A stretch of DNA of 64,000 nt from Chromatiaceae bacterium (GTDB taxonomy: Bacteria > Pseudomonadota > Gammaproteobacteria > Chromatiales > Chromatiaceae), in assembly GCA_013426805.1 (NCBI GenBank), contig JACDZG010000009.1:1-64000 (forward strand), read 5' to 3'. Position numbers and translations under genes: made by a program. Shown here in pieces: positions 33,756-43,735 of this stretch. Each line of letters starts with the position of its first letter. Positions within the stretch are counted from its first letter, which is position 1. The notes beneath the pieces are model-generated. The model had not been told where the DNA came from and did not search any database. It saw only the letters and a list, made by a program, of their open reading frames with translations.

Positions 33756-34406
33756 TCAAAACCGTTCCGACTGCTTGGGCAGGAATCCGGCCTCTGCCAG
33801 ACTGCGGATCATGGTCTCGATGACCTCGTTGATGGTGGTTTTCTCGGAGCCCGGGTCCATTGGCTGTGAACGCGCGGACCAGACCAAGGTCTCGCGGGCG
33901 ACGTCATACAGATTGGTCTCGAGCTGGAGCATCGGGAAGTTGGCGTAATAGCCGGGTTCGGTGACATAGCCGTGGATCCGCTGGTAGTAGGGATAGAGAC
34001 TGCCGGAGAGGCTGCGGTTGACGAAGTTGCGGGACTGGACCTGTGCGGAGCGTTCGCCAACCAGGTGGGTGATGATGACGCCTCGAGCGCCGGTGCCGGC
34101 AACCGCGCGTTTGACCGCCTTGACGTCCCCGAGACCCCCCTCGGGCAGCAGGCCGTGGCCGGCGCGCGCCGAGACCCCGCGTGCGCGCAGTGCGGCAACG
34201 AAGTTCATCTCATAGGCGCGCCGTACCTTACCGTTGGCCGCGACGCCGAACACGACCAGATTGCGGTAAGGCTTGGGTGTGATTCCGGGCGCGCTCCAGG
34301 TTACGGGGGCCGGGTTCGATGCGCAGCCGTTGACCAGCAGGGCGAACAAGATGACGGCACTGCACAGGGCCAGGTAGGCGGCGATGCCGGTTCGGGCTGA
34401 GCGCAT
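33756..34406 (-). CDS. Envelope lipoprotein of unknown function
   Basis: 216 residues from MRSARTGIAAYLALCSA (34406), chosen to place a lipoprotein signal at the N-terminus: a hydrophobic run with lipobox LVNGC. The mature part has RNLVVFGVAANGKVRRAYE, FVAALRARGVSARAGHGLLP, GARGVIITHLVG and MLQLETNLYDVARETLVWSA, a plan seen in DUF4136-like and related lipoproteins with an alpha/beta fold. ALVWSA..S is typical of proteins annotated as conserved lipoproteins in gammaproteobacteria. The exact family is uncertain. Confidence 0.7.
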   Translation of the reverse strand: MRSARTGIAAYLALCSAVILFALLVNGCASNPAPVTWSAPGITPKPYRNLVVFGVAANGKVRRAYEMNFVAALRARGVSARAGHGLLPEGGLGDVKAVKRAVAGTGARGVIITHLVGERSAQVQSRNFVNRSLSGSLYPYYQRIHGYVTEPGYYANFPMLQLETNLYDVARETLVWSARSQPMDPGSEKTTINEVIETMIRSLAEAGFLPKQSERF

Positions 34407-34540
34407 GGCGATGATTCTCTGATGGCAGTCGGGAAGGTTCCCATCCGGCCGCGGAGTTTGACCGCGAACGGGTTGCAGAGGCAAGAACCGCGGGGTTGAC
34501 CGGCCGTGGTCGGTCCGATGCGGGTGCGGGTCCGCGCGGC

Positions 34541-35563
34541 TCAGCCGCTCGCTGCCGCGCGGGTCTCCGGGGCATATTCGAAGGCGTCGGAGAACAGGTG
34601 ATCCCGAGGCAAGCCGCGGGCCTCGCAGGCGCGGCGGCCGGCCTCCACCATCGGCGGCGGCCCGCTCAGGTAGCAGTCGACTCCGCTTAGATCCGGGTGA
34701 TCCGCCGCAACCGCCTCATGGACGAACCCGGTCCGTCCCTGCCAGTCCGGGTCGGGCTCCGAGAGCACCGGGGTGTAGGTGAAGTGCGGGTGCGCCCGCG
34801 CCCAGGCGAGCGGCAGGTCGGGGAGATAGAGATCGCGGCGTGCCCGCACCCCCCAGTAAAGTTGCATCGGACGTTCGATCCCGACATAAAAGGCGTGCTC
34901 GATCATGGCTTTGAGCGGGGCAAAGCCGGTGCCGCCGCCCACCAGAATGAGCGGGCGGTCGGAGTCCTCGCGCAGATAGAAGGTGCCGAGCGGTCCCTGG
35001 ATGCGCAGGATGGTCTTTTCCTGCAAGTCATTGAACACATAATCCGTGAACTGGCCCTGGGGCACATGGCGTACATGCAGTTCGATGGCCGCGTCGTCAT
35101 GGGGGGCATTGGCAATGGAGAAGGCCCGCTTGCGCCCATCACGCAGGATGAAGTCCAGATACTGGCCGGCGAAGAACTGGAGCCGCTGCTGCTCGGGCAG
35201 TTTCAGGCAGAGGCGCACCACGTCAGGGCTCAGGTGTTCCTTACGGATCACGCGGCAGGGCAGGGTCCGGACCTCGATCTGGGCGACACCGCGGAACGGC
35301 GCCACGCCGAGGACCAGATCGGCCGACGGGACCGCCTGGCAGGTGAGGCAGGTCCCCGGCGGTTTGCCTTCCAGGCCGCTCGTCGTGTCGCTCGGATAGT
35401 CGACCTGACCGGTGATGAGCCGGGCAGCGCAGGCGCCGCAGGTGCCGTTGCGGCAGCCGTAAGGCAGCCCCACGCCCTGGCGCAGTGCGGCGGCGAGAAT
35501 GGTCTCGCCGGGCGCCGCGTCGAAGCGCTGGTCGGCGGGTTCGGTGCGAATCCGGAAGTTCAT
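34541..35563 (-). CDS. 2Fe-2S/FAD/NAD reductase (AscD-like, near ubiD)
   Basis: 340 residues from MNFRIRTEPADQRF (35563). Three modules: N-terminal plant-type ferredoxin (GCRNGTCGACAARL, CLTCQ), an FAD domain (GQYLDFILRDGRKRAFSIAN) and an NAD(P) domain (LILVGGGTGFAPLKAMIEH, YLSGPPPMVEAGR). The same architecture is often annotated CDP-6-deoxy-delta-3,4-glucoseen reductase. In many gammaproteobacteria it is encoded close to ubiD, as here. No deoxysugar genes are nearby, so a general electron-transfer role, perhaps in quinone or flavin metabolism, fits better. Confidence 0.86.
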   Translation of the reverse strand: MNFRIRTEPADQRFDAAPGETILAAALRQGVGLPYGCRNGTCGACAARLITGQVDYPSDTTSGLEGKPPGTCLTCQAVPSADLVLGVAPFRGVAQIEVRTLPCRVIRKEHLSPDVVRLCLKLPEQQRLQFFAGQYLDFILRDGRKRAFSIANAPHDDAAIELHVRHVPQGQFTDYVFNDLQEKTILRIQGPLGTFYLREDSDRPLILVGGGTGFAPLKAMIEHAFYVGIERPMQLYWGVRARRDLYLPDLPLAWARAHPHFTYTPVLSEPDPDWQGRTGFVHEAVAADHPDLSGVDCYLSGPPPMVEAGRRACEARGLPRDHLFSDAFEYAPETRAAASG

Positions 35564-35622
35564 GTCTGTCGACCGTCTTTGCGCCGGCGGGCCTTTGCGT
35601 GAATAATTCAAACGAGTTGCAA

Positions 35623-36546
35623 ATGAACGACTGCGGCGGGATTGTGGACGAAATCATCGACGAAATCATCATTGTCGGCTGCGGATATGTGGGCACGCGT
35701 CTGGCCCGCCAATACCTGGACCGCGGGTTGTCCGTGACCGGGCTGGTGCAAAGCCGCGCCGGGGTCGAGCGCCTCGGCGCGGCCGGCATCCCGGCGCGGC
35801 GCGTCCAGTTGGGGCCGGACAGCCTGGCGGCAGCGGAGCCCCTTGGCGCCCTGGACGGCGCTCGCGTCTTCCATCTGGCGCCGCCGTCGGCCGCGGGCAG
35901 CGAGGACCAGCATACCCGCGCTCTGGTCGATGCGTTCGCCCGGACCGGTCACCCGCGCCGGGTGGTCTACATCAGCACCACCGGTGTCTATGGCGACTGT
36001 CAGGGGGCCTGGGTGGACGAGTCCTGGCCGGCCCGCCCCGGGGTCGACCGCGCGCGCCGCCGCTGGGATGCGGAGCAGACCCTGAGGCGCTGGAGCGCGG
36101 CGAGCGGGGGTGAACTGGTGATCTTGCGGGTCGCCGGAATCTACGGCCCGGATCGGCTCCCGTTGGAGCGGATCCGCCAGGGTCAGCCGCTGGTGCGGCC
36201 GCAGGAGTCGCCCTTCAGCAACCGCATCCATGTGGATGATCTGGTCGCCGCCTGTGTCGCCGCGATGGAGCGCGGCCGGCCGGGTACCGTGTACAATGCT
36301 TGCGACGACGCGCCCAGCACCATGACCGACTATTTCCTGGCGATTGCCGACGCCGCGGGCCTGCCGCGCCCGCCTTTGATCCCGATGACGGAAGCGGCCG
36401 GTCAGGTCTCCGCGGGGATGCTGTCCTACCTGGCCGAATCGCGCCGGCTGCGCAATCGCAAGCTGCGCGAGGAGTTGGGGCTGCGTCTGCGGTATCCCAG
36501 TCTGGCGGACGGGCTGCGCGCCTGTGCCATCGTGCGCACCTCCTGA
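35623..36546 (+). CDS. NAD(P)-dependent sugar-epimerase-like SDR protein
   Basis: 307 residues from MNDCGGIVDEIID (35623). Extended short-chain dehydrogenase of the YeeZ type: dinucleotide motif IIIVGCGYVGTRLARQYL, then VVYISTTGVYGDCQGAWVDE and LVILRVAGIYGPDRLPLERI, FSNRIHVDDLVAAC and a C-terminal LRNRKLREELGLRLRYPSL. The catalytic Tyr-x-x-x-Lys is not in the usual place, as in many YeeZ-like proteins. The product is unknown; the gene is divergent from the reductase with a 60-base gap. Confidence 0.84.
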   Translation: MNDCGGIVDEIIDEIIIVGCGYVGTRLARQYLDRGLSVTGLVQSRAGVERLGAAGIPARRVQLGPDSLAAAEPLGALDGARVFHLAPPSAAGSEDQHTRALVDAFARTGHPRRVVYISTTGVYGDCQGAWVDESWPARPGVDRARRRWDAEQTLRRWSAASGGELVILRVAGIYGPDRLPLERIRQGQPLVRPQESPFSNRIHVDDLVAACVAAMERGRPGTVYNACDDAPSTMTDYFLAIADAAGLPRPPLIPMTEAAGQVSAGMLSYLAESRRLRNRKLREELGLRLRYPSLADGLRACAIVRTS

Positions 36547-36628
36547 TCAGGTCGAGCGCTGACCGCCTCTTCCCGGATGTCTGTTAGGTATAGCGTTCGC
36601 ACCTGATATCCAGACCGATCTTCGTGTA

Positions 36629-36651
36629 GGGGCGGGTTTGAAACCCGCCCC
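36629..36651. terminator. Palindrome GGGGCGGGTTT/AAACCCGCCCC
   Basis: Perfect 11-bp arms around a single base, followed by TTGTATATT, about 80 bases after the SDR stop. May terminate that gene. The same motif is a common intergenic repeat in bacteria, so it could equally be a REP-like unit. Confidence 0.5.
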
Positions 36652-36814
36652 TTGTATATTCTACGTCCGGTTATTACGTCCGAAGGCTAGATGAGCGGCG
36701 ACTGACAGCAAGATGACAAGCAGCTAGACTTCGCTTGCGCTCGGGCGCTGCTCAGGGGCCGCCTGGACCCGCCCGGCGGTCGTTTTCGACCAGATCGATC
36801 CAGGAGACAAATCA

Positions 36815-37213
36815 GTGAGCCCAACCATCCGATCGTCCGCCTTGGCGACCGCCCTGATCGCGGTCATGTCGCTGTCGGCGCCGGCCAGCGCTGTAGATGA
36901 CAGCAGCTTCAACTACGAAACCACCAAGGACCTGCTCGCCGTCTGTGCCGCCGGCATGGACGCGCAGGCGCAGGTCGCGGCGGCCTTCGGCTGCCGCGCC
37001 TTCATTGAGGCGACGGTGCAGTACCACGACGCGATCAGCGACCGCAAGAAGCTGAAACGGCTGATCTGCTACCCCAAGGATGCCACCATTGCCGGTGCCC
37101 GGGATATTTTCCTCGCCTGGGGTAAGAAGAACGCGGACAACACCAAGCAGATGAACGAACTACCCGTCGTGGGTTTGGTGCGATCCCTGGCGCAAGCGTA
37201 TCCCTGCCGATGA
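36815..37213 (+). CDS. Rap1a/Tai-type secreted protein
   Basis: 132 residues from GTG 36815, with a GGAG site. Signal peptide (ALATALIAVMSLSAPASA) then a Rap1a/Tai-type immunity domain: NYETTKDLLAVCAAG, FGCRAFIEATVQYHD, ICYPKDATIAGARDIFLAWG and LVRSLAQAYPC. Cysteines near 44, 60, 89 and 131 can form the two domain disulfides. Rap1a/Tai proteins neutralise type VI peptidoglycan amidases in the periplasm, but similar domains occur in non-immunity proteins, and no effector gene is nearby. A glycine-zipper lipoprotein gene follows at 50 bases. Confidence 0.75.
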   Translation: MSPTIRSSALATALIAVMSLSAPASAVDDSSFNYETTKDLLAVCAAGMDAQAQVAAAFGCRAFIEATVQYHDAISDRKKLKRLICYPKDATIAGARDIFLAWGKKNADNTKQMNELPVVGLVRSLAQAYPCR

Positions 37214-37263
37214 GCCGCCCGGTTCAACATTTCTCCTCGTCGCATCATTACCCGGAGTTTTTC

Positions 37264-37497
37264 ATGAAACCGACCGCCATTCTCCTCCTTGCCGCGGCTG
37301 CCGGGCTGGCAATGACCGGCTGCGGCGACACCTCCCGTGCGCGGGTCGCCACCGGGACCGGCATGGGTGCCGCCACTGGTGCCATCATCGGCTCGTTCAG
37401 CGCGAATGCCGGCACCGGCGCCCTGATCGGCGCCGGGGTCGGTGCCCTGGGCGGCGTCCTGGTGGACGAGCATGCCCGCGGCAGCTTCAGGAACTGA
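37264..37497 (+). CDS. Glycine-zipper lipoprotein, copy 1
   Basis: 77 residues from MKPTAILLLAAAAG (37264). Lipobox LAMTGC, then a glycine-zipper segment: TGTGMGAATGAIIGSFSANA, GTGALIGAGVGALGGVLVDE. Such zippers pack helices in or against membranes. Pairs with the preceding Rap1a-like gene; the pair is duplicated downstream (37568-37902). Confidence 0.8.
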   Translation: MKPTAILLLAAAAGLAMTGCGDTSRARVATGTGMGAATGAIIGSFSANAGTGALIGAGVGALGGVLVDEHARGSFRN

Positions 37498-37567
37498 TAC
37501 CAGGTGCCGGCCCGTCGCGGCGACGGGCCGTCTTGCCGTGCGTAACAACTCTTTAGGGATTCGATCG

Positions 37568-37675
37568 ATGCAAGCCAACTCAGCGTTCATCCGTGCCCTG
37601 GCTGCCGCCGGGATTGCCTTGGCCTTGGGCCAGTCGGCCGTGGCCGTGGAAAATGCGGATTTCCGCTTCCGGTGA
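37568..37675 (+). pseudogene. Truncated Rap1a-like gene, copy 2
   Basis: 35 codons: signal peptide (FIRALAAAGIALALGQSAVA) then VENADFRFR and a stop. Aligns with the start of the Rap1a-like gene (signal peptide, then VDDSSFNY) and lacks the entire mature domain. The stop overlaps the next GTG (GTGA), the mark of an internal deletion that joined it to the following lipoprotein gene. Confidence 0.7.
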
Positions 37676-37902
37676 AACCTATTGTCGTTGCCGTCCTGCT
37701 CACGGCCGCTTTGGTCAGCGCCGGTTGCGGGACCACGGCTCGGGCGAGGCAGGCGAGCGGGACGGCCTTGGGCGCCGGTGTCGGCGCGGTCATCGGGTCC
37801 TTGACTGCCAATGCCGGTCAGGGCGCCCTGCTGGGCGCCGCCATTGGCTCGCTGGGTGGGGTGTTGATGGACGAGTATCGCACCGGTGGGTTCGGTCCCT
37901 AG
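37672..37902 (+). CDS. Glycine-zipper lipoprotein, copy 2
   Basis: 76 residues starting GTG (37672) in the overlap with the truncated gene upstream. MKPIVVAVLLTAALVSAGCG gives the lipobox (VSAGC); the body (GTALGAGVGAVIGSLTANAG, GALLGAAIGSLGGVLMDEYR) parallels copy 1 throughout. Translation now probably depends on the leftover upstream start. Confidence 0.8.
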   Translation: MKPIVVAVLLTAALVSAGCGTTARARQASGTALGAGVGAVIGSLTANAGQGALLGAAIGSLGGVLMDEYRTGGFGP

Positions 37903-37933
37903 CGTTTCGTTGTGCTTTTTACTCAAACGACGG

Positions 37934-37962
37934 TTGACGCACTGACCCCGATACACTACTTT
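37934..37962 (+). promoter_or_regulatory. Putative promoter of the RRM gene
   Basis: TTGACG (37934-37939), a 17-base spacer and TACTTT (37957-37962). It would give a leader of about 365 bases before the RRM start at 38333. Region 37903-38332 holds no supported gene; long leaders are usual for cold-regulated RRM proteins. Confidence 0.35.
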
Positions 37963-38332
37963 TCGCCCTGTTTCCATTGCCGCCAGCCGCCAGGGTTCCA
38001 ATCGACCGACAAGACACTACCCTATCGCCCCTCCGGAGTCCCTCCCGGGGCATGTCTTTGGGACCCGACCCGTCCGAAAGCCGAAGCACGCGCCGATTCA
38101 GGCGCGGTCTGCAGGTTGCCGGACCCACTCCCGATCCATCCCCAGGCCCGATTTCGATCGTGCGATGCGGTTTGTCTCAGATGTCCTACCCTTGTGGCAA
38201 GGTGGACCTTGGTGCGCGCCATGACGGTTCGGCGGCGCCGGCAGGGAGTTCTCAGTTTCCGACGAGCGGACTTGTGTATTGGTCGCTCGGCGGGTTTCCT
38301 CCGACCAATGCACACGAACGTGAGAGACAGCG

Positions 38333-38707
38333 ATGAGGATCTACGTAGGCAACCTGTCGTATAGCGTCACTGATGAGGATCTGCGCGAGGTCTTCGGCGA
38401 ATACGGCGAACTCGCCGCCGCCGAGGTGATCAAGGACAAGTTCTCGGGTCAGTCCAAAGGATTTGGGTTTGTCGATATGCCCAACAACGCGGATGCGGAT
38501 GCCGCGATCAAGGAGTTGAACGAGTCCGTATACAAGGGCCGTAAGCTCACCGTCAACGAGGCCCGTCCGCGCGAGCAGAATCGTCCGCGCGGCGGCGGAG
38601 GTGGTGGCGGGGGAGGCGGGGGAGGCGGTGGTTGGGGCGGCGGCGGCGGGCGCGACCGCGACCGTGATCGCGATGGCGGCGGCCGTGAGGGCGGCGGGCG
38701 CTACTGA
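38333..38707 (+). CDS. RRM RNA-binding protein with glycine-rich tail
   Basis: 124 residues. One RRM at 1-78: RNP2 RIYVGNL, RNP1 KGFGFVDM, with YSVTDEDLREVFGEYG between. The tail (residues about 85-124) is a GGGGGGG run followed by RDRDRDRDGGG. Same plan as bacterial Rbp proteins of cyanobacteria and proteobacteria, which bind single-stranded RNA and are often cold-induced. An inverted repeat follows at 38726-38759. Confidence 0.92.
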   Translation: MRIYVGNLSYSVTDEDLREVFGEYGELAAAEVIKDKFSGQSKGFGFVDMPNNADADAAIKELNESVYKGRKLTVNEARPREQNRPRGGGGGGGGGGGGGGWGGGGGRDRDRDRDGGGREGGGRY

Positions 38708-38725
38708 AGCCGGAACCTGGTTGAC

Positions 38726-38759
38726 GGATCGGCCGCTCGCGTCAGCGGGCGACCGATCC
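38726..38759. terminator. Hairpin after the RRM gene
   Basis: Arms GGATCGG and CCGATCC with further partial pairing (CGCTCG with CGGGCG) around a short loop. No T-run. Lies between the convergent RRM and ubiD genes and may serve both. Confidence 0.5.
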
Positions 38760-38788
38760 TGAAGTCGTCTGGGGCGCGTTGGTCTGGG

Positions 38789-40267
38789 TCATGCCCGCGG
38801 ACCATCGATGCCAAGATCCCCCCAGATGCGATCGACCCGTTCGCGCACCGCATCGTCCATGCGAATCGGGCGGCCCCACTCGCGGGTCGTCTCGCCGGGC
38901 CATTTGTTGGTCGCGTCGAATCCGATCTTGGACCCGAGACCCGACACCGGGGAGGCGAAGTCCAGGTAGTCGATCGGGGTATTCTCGATCAGGACCGTAT
39001 CGCGTACCGGGTCCATGCGGGTGGTCATGGCCCAGATGACATCCTTCCAGTCGCGGGTGTTCACGTCGTCGTCCACCACGATGACGAACTTGGTGTACAT
39101 GAACTGCCGCAGGAAGGACCAGACCCCCATCATCACGCGCTTGGCATGGCCTGGGTATTGCTTTTTCATGCTGACGACCGCGAGCCGGTAAGAGCAGCCC
39201 TCGGGCGGCAGATAGAAATCCTCGATCTCCGGGAACTGCTTTTTCAGGATCGGCACGAAGACCTCGTTCAGTGCGACCCCGAGGATGGCGGGCTCATCCG
39301 GCGGCCGGCCCGTGTAGGTGCTGTGATAGATCGGGTCGGTGCGCTGGGTGATGCGGTCGATGGTGAAGACCGGGAAGCGGTCGACCTCGTTGTAATAGCC
39401 GGTGTGGTCGCCGAACGGGCCCTCGGGCGCCAGATCGTCCGGATGGATGTGGCCCTCGAGGACGATTTCGGCGCTGGCCGGGACTTGCAGGTCGGAGCCC
39501 AGGCAGGCGGCCAGTTCGGTCCGGCTGCCGCGCAGCAAGCCCGCGAAGGCATACTCCGACAGGGTGTCGGGCACCGGTGTCACTGCCCCCAGGATGGTTG
39601 CCGGGTCGGCGCCCAGGGCCACCGCGACCGGGAAGGGCTGGCCCGGATGCGCGCGCTGGAAGTCCCGAAAATCCAGCGCCCCGCCGCGATGGGCAAGCCA
39701 CCGCATGATGACGCGGTTGGGTCCGAGCACCTGCATCCGGTAGATGCCGAGATTCTGTCGGGACTTCTCCGGGCCGCGGGTCACCACCAGGCCCCAGGTG
39801 ATCAGACGCGCGGCGTCCCCTGGCCAGCAGTGCTGGATCGGGTAGCGCCCGAGGTCGACCTGATCGCCGCCAAATACCTGCTGCTGGCAGGGCGCGTTGC
39901 GCCGCACCTTCGGAGCCATGTCCAGGACCTTCTTGAAGATCGGCAAGGCGGCCCAGGCTTCACGCAGCCCCTTGGGTGGGTCCGGCTCCTTGAGGAAAGC
40001 GAGCAGTCGCCCGACCTCGCGCAATGCTTCGACCGACTCCTCGCCCATGCCGAGCGCGACCCGCTTGGGGGTGCCGAACAGGTTGCCGAGCAAGGGGACC
40101 CCTGAGCCCTTGGGGTGCTCGAACAGGAGTGCGGGACCACCGGCGCGCAGGGTGCGGTCGCAGATCTCGGTGACTTCGAGGTAGGGATCCACCTCGGCCC
40201 GGACGCGCTTGAGTTCCCCGCGTCCTTCCAGTTGTTCGATGAAGTCACGGAGATCGGTGTATTTCAT
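38789..40267 (-). CDS. ubiD: 4-hydroxy-3-polyprenylbenzoate decarboxylase
   Basis: 492 residues from [14 protein letters not shown] (40267), close to E. coli UbiD (497). A prenylated-FMN decarboxylase acting in ubiquinone synthesis at the membrane. Typical blocks: [89 protein letters not shown] with the catalytic Arg-Glu-Glu region, and [20 protein letters not shown]. Needs the UbiX flavin prenyltransferase, not present here. Confidence 0.94.
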   Translation of the reverse strand: MKYTDLRDFIEQLEGRGELKRVRAEVDPYLEVTEICDRTLRAGGPALLFEHPKGSGVPLLGNLFGTPKRVALGMGEESVEALREVGRLLAFLKEPDPPKGLREAWAALPIFKKVLDMAPKVRRNAPCQQQVFGGDQVDLGRYPIQHCWPGDAARLITWGLVVTRGPEKSRQNLGIYRMQVLGPNRVIMRWLAHRGGALDFRDFQRAHPGQPFPVAVALGADPATILGAVTPVPDTLSEYAFAGLLRGSRTELAACLGSDLQVPASAEIVLEGHIHPDDLAPEGPFGDHTGYYNEVDRFPVFTIDRITQRTDPIYHSTYTGRPPDEPAILGVALNEVFVPILKKQFPEIEDFYLPPEGCSYRLAVVSMKKQYPGHAKRVMMGVWSFLRQFMYTKFVIVVDDDVNTRDWKDVIWAMTTRMDPVRDTVLIENTPIDYLDFASPVSGLGSKIGFDATNKWPGETTREWGRPIRMDDAVRERVDRIWGDLGIDGPRA

Positions 40268-40339
40268 GGGTCTGCGGTCGGGCTGAGTGCGGGCCGGCAT
40301 GATCGGGCATTGCGGGGCTCGGCTCAAGCCGCGGGCACC

Positions 40340-40705
40340 TCAGTCGTACTTGATGTACGCGAAGCGCGGGTCGTCCGGGGTGCCCTCGAGTGCGCTGTCG
40401 GTGCCGGGACGCCACATGAGCGTCTCCTCGATCTTCCGCGCCAATTCGAAGTCCTTGTCGGTGATGCCGTTGGCGGAGTGGGTGACGAGCTTCACGATGA
40501 CGTCGGCGTAGGAGACCTGCAGATCCGGGTGGTGCCAGGCCGCCTCTGCCAGATGTCCGACCGTGTTGACCACCATCAGCGTGCCCTTCCAGCCGCTGGT
40601 GCGGTAATGGCGCTGCAGCCGGCCGTCGTCGTAGCTCCAGCGGGGCAACTCGGTCGTGAGGTGCCGGCGGATCTCGCTGTCGGTGTAGGTCTTGTCGTTT
40701 GGCAT
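40340..40705 (-). CDS. phhB: Pterin-4a-carbinolamine dehydratase
   Basis: 121 residues from MPNDKTYTDSEIRRHL, with a GAGGAG site. Dehydrates 4a-hydroxytetrahydropterin during pterin recycling. Core: WSYDDGRLQRHYRTSGWKGT, LAEAAWHHPDLQVSYADVIV with the catalytic HHP pair, and ITDKDFELARKIEE. It is slightly longer than the minimal PCD (about 104). With the pABA and Fae genes 2-8 kb away it adds to a pterin neighbourhood. Confidence 0.9.
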   Translation of the reverse strand: MPNDKTYTDSEIRRHLTTELPRWSYDDGRLQRHYRTSGWKGTLMVVNTVGHLAEAAWHHPDLQVSYADVIVKLVTHSANGITDKDFELARKIEETLMWRPGTDSALEGTPDDPRFAYIKYD

Positions 40706-41416
40706 CGCCGTTGTCTCCTCAATGAAGCGGATGTCTGAAATCCTGCAAATCCGAGTGTGCCTGTCTCGTATCTGACATTCCAGGGGGCTGTTCGGTTGCA
40801 GACGCGGATCAAGAGCGCTTCCCTGAGGCGATTTCTCTTGGTATACTATCGGCATAAATATTGCTTGAACATTACAGTGCAATGTCGGCCTATAGATTGA
40901 TCGGGCGCTGACACACCGGATCTGCGCACGAGCCGACCGTTGCCGCTACCGCATGCAGGTGTGTAACCGAGGGTTTCATTCTTGTTCTTGATCCGGCCGT
41001 TACGGCTGGGCGGGCGGATCCTAAATCTAGTGATCGGGATCGGGTTTGCGGATTCCGGCCGACCAGGTCTTGCGTGCCCGCTGGTTCGGCTCTATCCCCA
41101 AGAAAATGAGTACTTGAATAATCATGTGAAAGCCCAACCTCGGCAGCCGTGCGCGCGGCGGGCGGTCGACAAACGTCCAGCCGTGCAATTGAACTTCGGA
41201 GCACCGATAAGCAGCCGTGTCCCGCTTGACGCGACTGGTAATTAAGCGATTCGTGTAGAATCGCCGAGCGCGGACGCGCTCCCCGGTACGCCGGGAGAAC
41301 GCGCCGCAGATGAAGACCGCGCAGACGGTCGGAGTGCGCTGCCCGATGGCTTGACGCCAGGCGGCGCAGGCAAGCTGTCCACCAAGACAAACGAAGAGAT
41401 CCAGAGGAGCATCCCG
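40706..41416. other. Intergenic region between phhB and pflB
   Basis: About 710 bases between divergent genes. Open frames inside are antisense-looking, without family likeness. It must hold both promoters; I could not place a convincing promoter or FNR-type site by eye. Confidence 0.45.
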
Positions 41417-43735
41417 ATGACCAGACAAGACCACGAGAGCGCCGCGCTCGCCGACGACGAGCAAACCTGGGGCAAAGGCAATACGCCCGAGGTCTCATGG
41501 GCGGGCTTTACTGCCGGTCCCTGGCAGCACGAGATCGACGTGCGCGACTTCATCCAGCGGAACGTCACGCCCTATACCGGCGACCACAAGTTCCTCGCGG
41601 GCGCCACCAAGGCCACCAAGGCGCTGTGGAACCGGGTGATGGAACTGCGCAAAGAAGAGTTCGAGAAGGGCGGCGTGCTGGATGCCGACACCAGTGTGCC
41701 GTCGGACTTGTTGTCGCACGGCGCGGGTTATATCCAGCCATCGCTCGAATCGATCGTCGGCCTGCAGACCGACAAACCGCTCAAGCGGGCGATCATGCCC
41801 ACCGGCGGCGTCAAGATGGTGGTCGATGGGCTCAAAGCCTACGGCTACAAGATCGATCCGGCGATTCAGGAAATCTTCGGCCGTTATCGCAAGTCGCACA
41901 ATCAGGGCGTATTTGACGCTTACACGTCCGAGATGCGGGCGATCCGCAAATCCGGCATCATCACCGGTTTGCCCGACGCCTACGGCCGCGGGCGGATCAT
42001 CGGCGACTACCGCCGCGTTGCCCTGTACGGTGTCGATCGCCTGATCGCCGAGCGTGAAGAGCAAAAAGACATCAGCGACGCGGCGCGGATGACCGAAGAG
42101 GTGATTCGTGAACGCGAGGAGCTCAGCGATCAGATTCGCGCACTGAAAGACCTCAAGGTGATGGCCTCCAAGTATGGCTACGACATTTCCGGACCGGCCA
42201 ACACGGCCCAGGAAGCCATCCAGTGGCTCTATTTCGGTTATCTCGGCGCCATCAAGGAACAGAACGGTGCCGCCATGTCGCTGGGGCGCACTTCCACCTT
42301 CCTCGACATTTATGTGGAGCGCGACCTGAAGGCTCACCGCCTGACCGAGAGCGAGGCTCAGGCGCTGTTCGACCAGTTCGTGATCAAGCTGCGGCTGGTG
42401 AAGTTCCTGCGTACGCCGGACTATGACGCGCTGTTCTCGGGCGATCCGACCTGGGTGACCGAATCCATCGGCGGCATGAGTTCCGATGGCCGCCCGCTGG
42501 TGACCAAGTCGTCCTTCCGTTTCCTGCATACGCTCGATACGTTGGGTCCTGCGCCGGAGCCGAATCTGACCGTCCTCTGGTCGCATGCGCTGCCGCAGGG
42601 TTTCAAGGATTTCTGTGCGATGACCTCCATCCGCACGTCATCGATCCAGTATGAGAACGATGACCTCATGCGCGGCTTCTGGGGCGACGACTATGGCATC
42701 GCCTGCTGTGTATCGCCCATGCGGATCGGCAAGCAGATGCAGTTCTTCGGCGCGCGCGCCAACCTTGCCAAGTGCATGCTTTATGCATTGAACGGCGGGC
42801 GCGACGAGTTGACCGGCGAGCAGATCGGACCGGCCCTGGAACCGATTTCCTCCGACGTGCTGGACTACGACGAGGTGATCGGACATTTCCTGCCGATGAT
42901 GGACTGGCTGGCGCGGACCTATGTCGGCGCGCTCAATGTCATTCATTACATGCATGACAAATACTCCTACGAGCGGCTGGAAATGGCGCTGCATGATAAG
43001 GATGTGCTGCGCACCCTCGCCTGCGGCATGGCGGGGTTGTCCGTGGTGGCCGATTCCCTGGCCGCGATCAAGTACGCCAAGGTCACGGCCGTGCGTGACG
43101 AACGCGGTCTCGCCCAGGATTTCATCATCGAGGGCGATCCGCCGCGCTTCGGCAACAACGACGAGCGGGTCGATGCCATCGCTCGCTGGGCCATGGAAGC
43201 CTTCATGGAGAAGCTCAAGAAGATCCCGGCCTATCGCAATGCGGTGCATACCCAGTCGATTCTGACCATCACCTCCAATGTGGTCTACGGCAAGAAGACG
43301 GGGGCAACGCCGGACGGGCGCAAGAAAGGCGAACCCTTCGCCCCCGGTGCCAATCCGATGAGCGGCCGTGACTTCAAGGGCGCCCTGGCGTCCATGTCGT
43401 CGGTGGCCAAGTTGGATTACCGCCATGCGCAGGACGGGATCTCCTATACTTTCTCGATTGTCCCGAGCGCGCTCGGGCCGGTGGAGTCGGATCAGATCGC
43501 CAATCTGACCGGGTTGCTGGATACCTACTTCGGTTTGAATCCACACAGCAACGGTGCTCAGCACATCAATGTCAACGTGCTGGAGCGTGAGGCCCTGCTG
43601 GATGCCATGGAGCATCCGGAGAAGTATCCGCAGCTCACCATCCGGGTGTCGGGATACGCGGTCAACTTTGTCAAGCTGACGCGCGAGCAACAGCTCGATG
43701 TGGTCAACCGCACCTTCCATGGCTGTTGTGCCTGA
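41417..43735 (+). CDS. pflB: Pyruvate formate-lyase
   Basis: 772 residues from [15 protein letters not shown], with AGAGGAG 9 bases upstream; E. coli PflB is 760. A glycyl-radical enzyme turning pyruvate and CoA into acetyl-CoA and formate without oxygen. The adjacent catalytic cysteines are Cys430-Cys431 in GIACCVSPM, and the radical glycine is Gly746 in RVSGYAVNF. Other family blocks: [13 protein letters not shown] and [14 protein letters not shown]. The activating enzyme gene overlaps the 3' end by 17 bases. Expression should be confined to anoxic conditions. Confidence 0.96.
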   Translation: MTRQDHESAALADDEQTWGKGNTPEVSWAGFTAGPWQHEIDVRDFIQRNVTPYTGDHKFLAGATKATKALWNRVMELRKEEFEKGGVLDADTSVPSDLLSHGAGYIQPSLESIVGLQTDKPLKRAIMPTGGVKMVVDGLKAYGYKIDPAIQEIFGRYRKSHNQGVFDAYTSEMRAIRKSGIITGLPDAYGRGRIIGDYRRVALYGVDRLIAEREEQKDISDAARMTEEVIREREELSDQIRALKDLKVMASKYGYDISGPANTAQEAIQWLYFGYLGAIKEQNGAAMSLGRTSTFLDIYVERDLKAHRLTESEAQALFDQFVIKLRLVKFLRTPDYDALFSGDPTWVTESIGGMSSDGRPLVTKSSFRFLHTLDTLGPAPEPNLTVLWSHALPQGFKDFCAMTSIRTSSIQYENDDLMRGFWGDDYGIACCVSPMRIGKQMQFFGARANLAKCMLYALNGGRDELTGEQIGPALEPISSDVLDYDEVIGHFLPMMDWLARTYVGALNVIHYMHDKYSYERLEMALHDKDVLRTLACGMAGLSVVADSLAAIKYAKVTAVRDERGLAQDFIIEGDPPRFGNNDERVDAIARWAMEAFMEKLKKIPAYRNAVHTQSILTITSNVVYGKKTGATPDGRKKGEPFAPGANPMSGRDFKGALASMSSVAKLDYRHAQDGISYTFSIVPSALGPVESDQIANLTGLLDTYFGLNPHSNGAQHINVNVLEREALLDAMEHPEKYPQLTIRVSGYAVNFVKLTREQQLDVVNRTFHGCCA

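Noticed and set aside
36629-36651. GGGGCGGGTTT palindrome as evidence of a new element
   Set aside because: This motif is a common intergenic repeat in many bacteria; only one copy is seen here.
40890-41498. 202-codon minus-strand frame upstream of pflB
   Set aside because: No domain or ribosome site, and it overlaps the pflB start; treated as intergenic.
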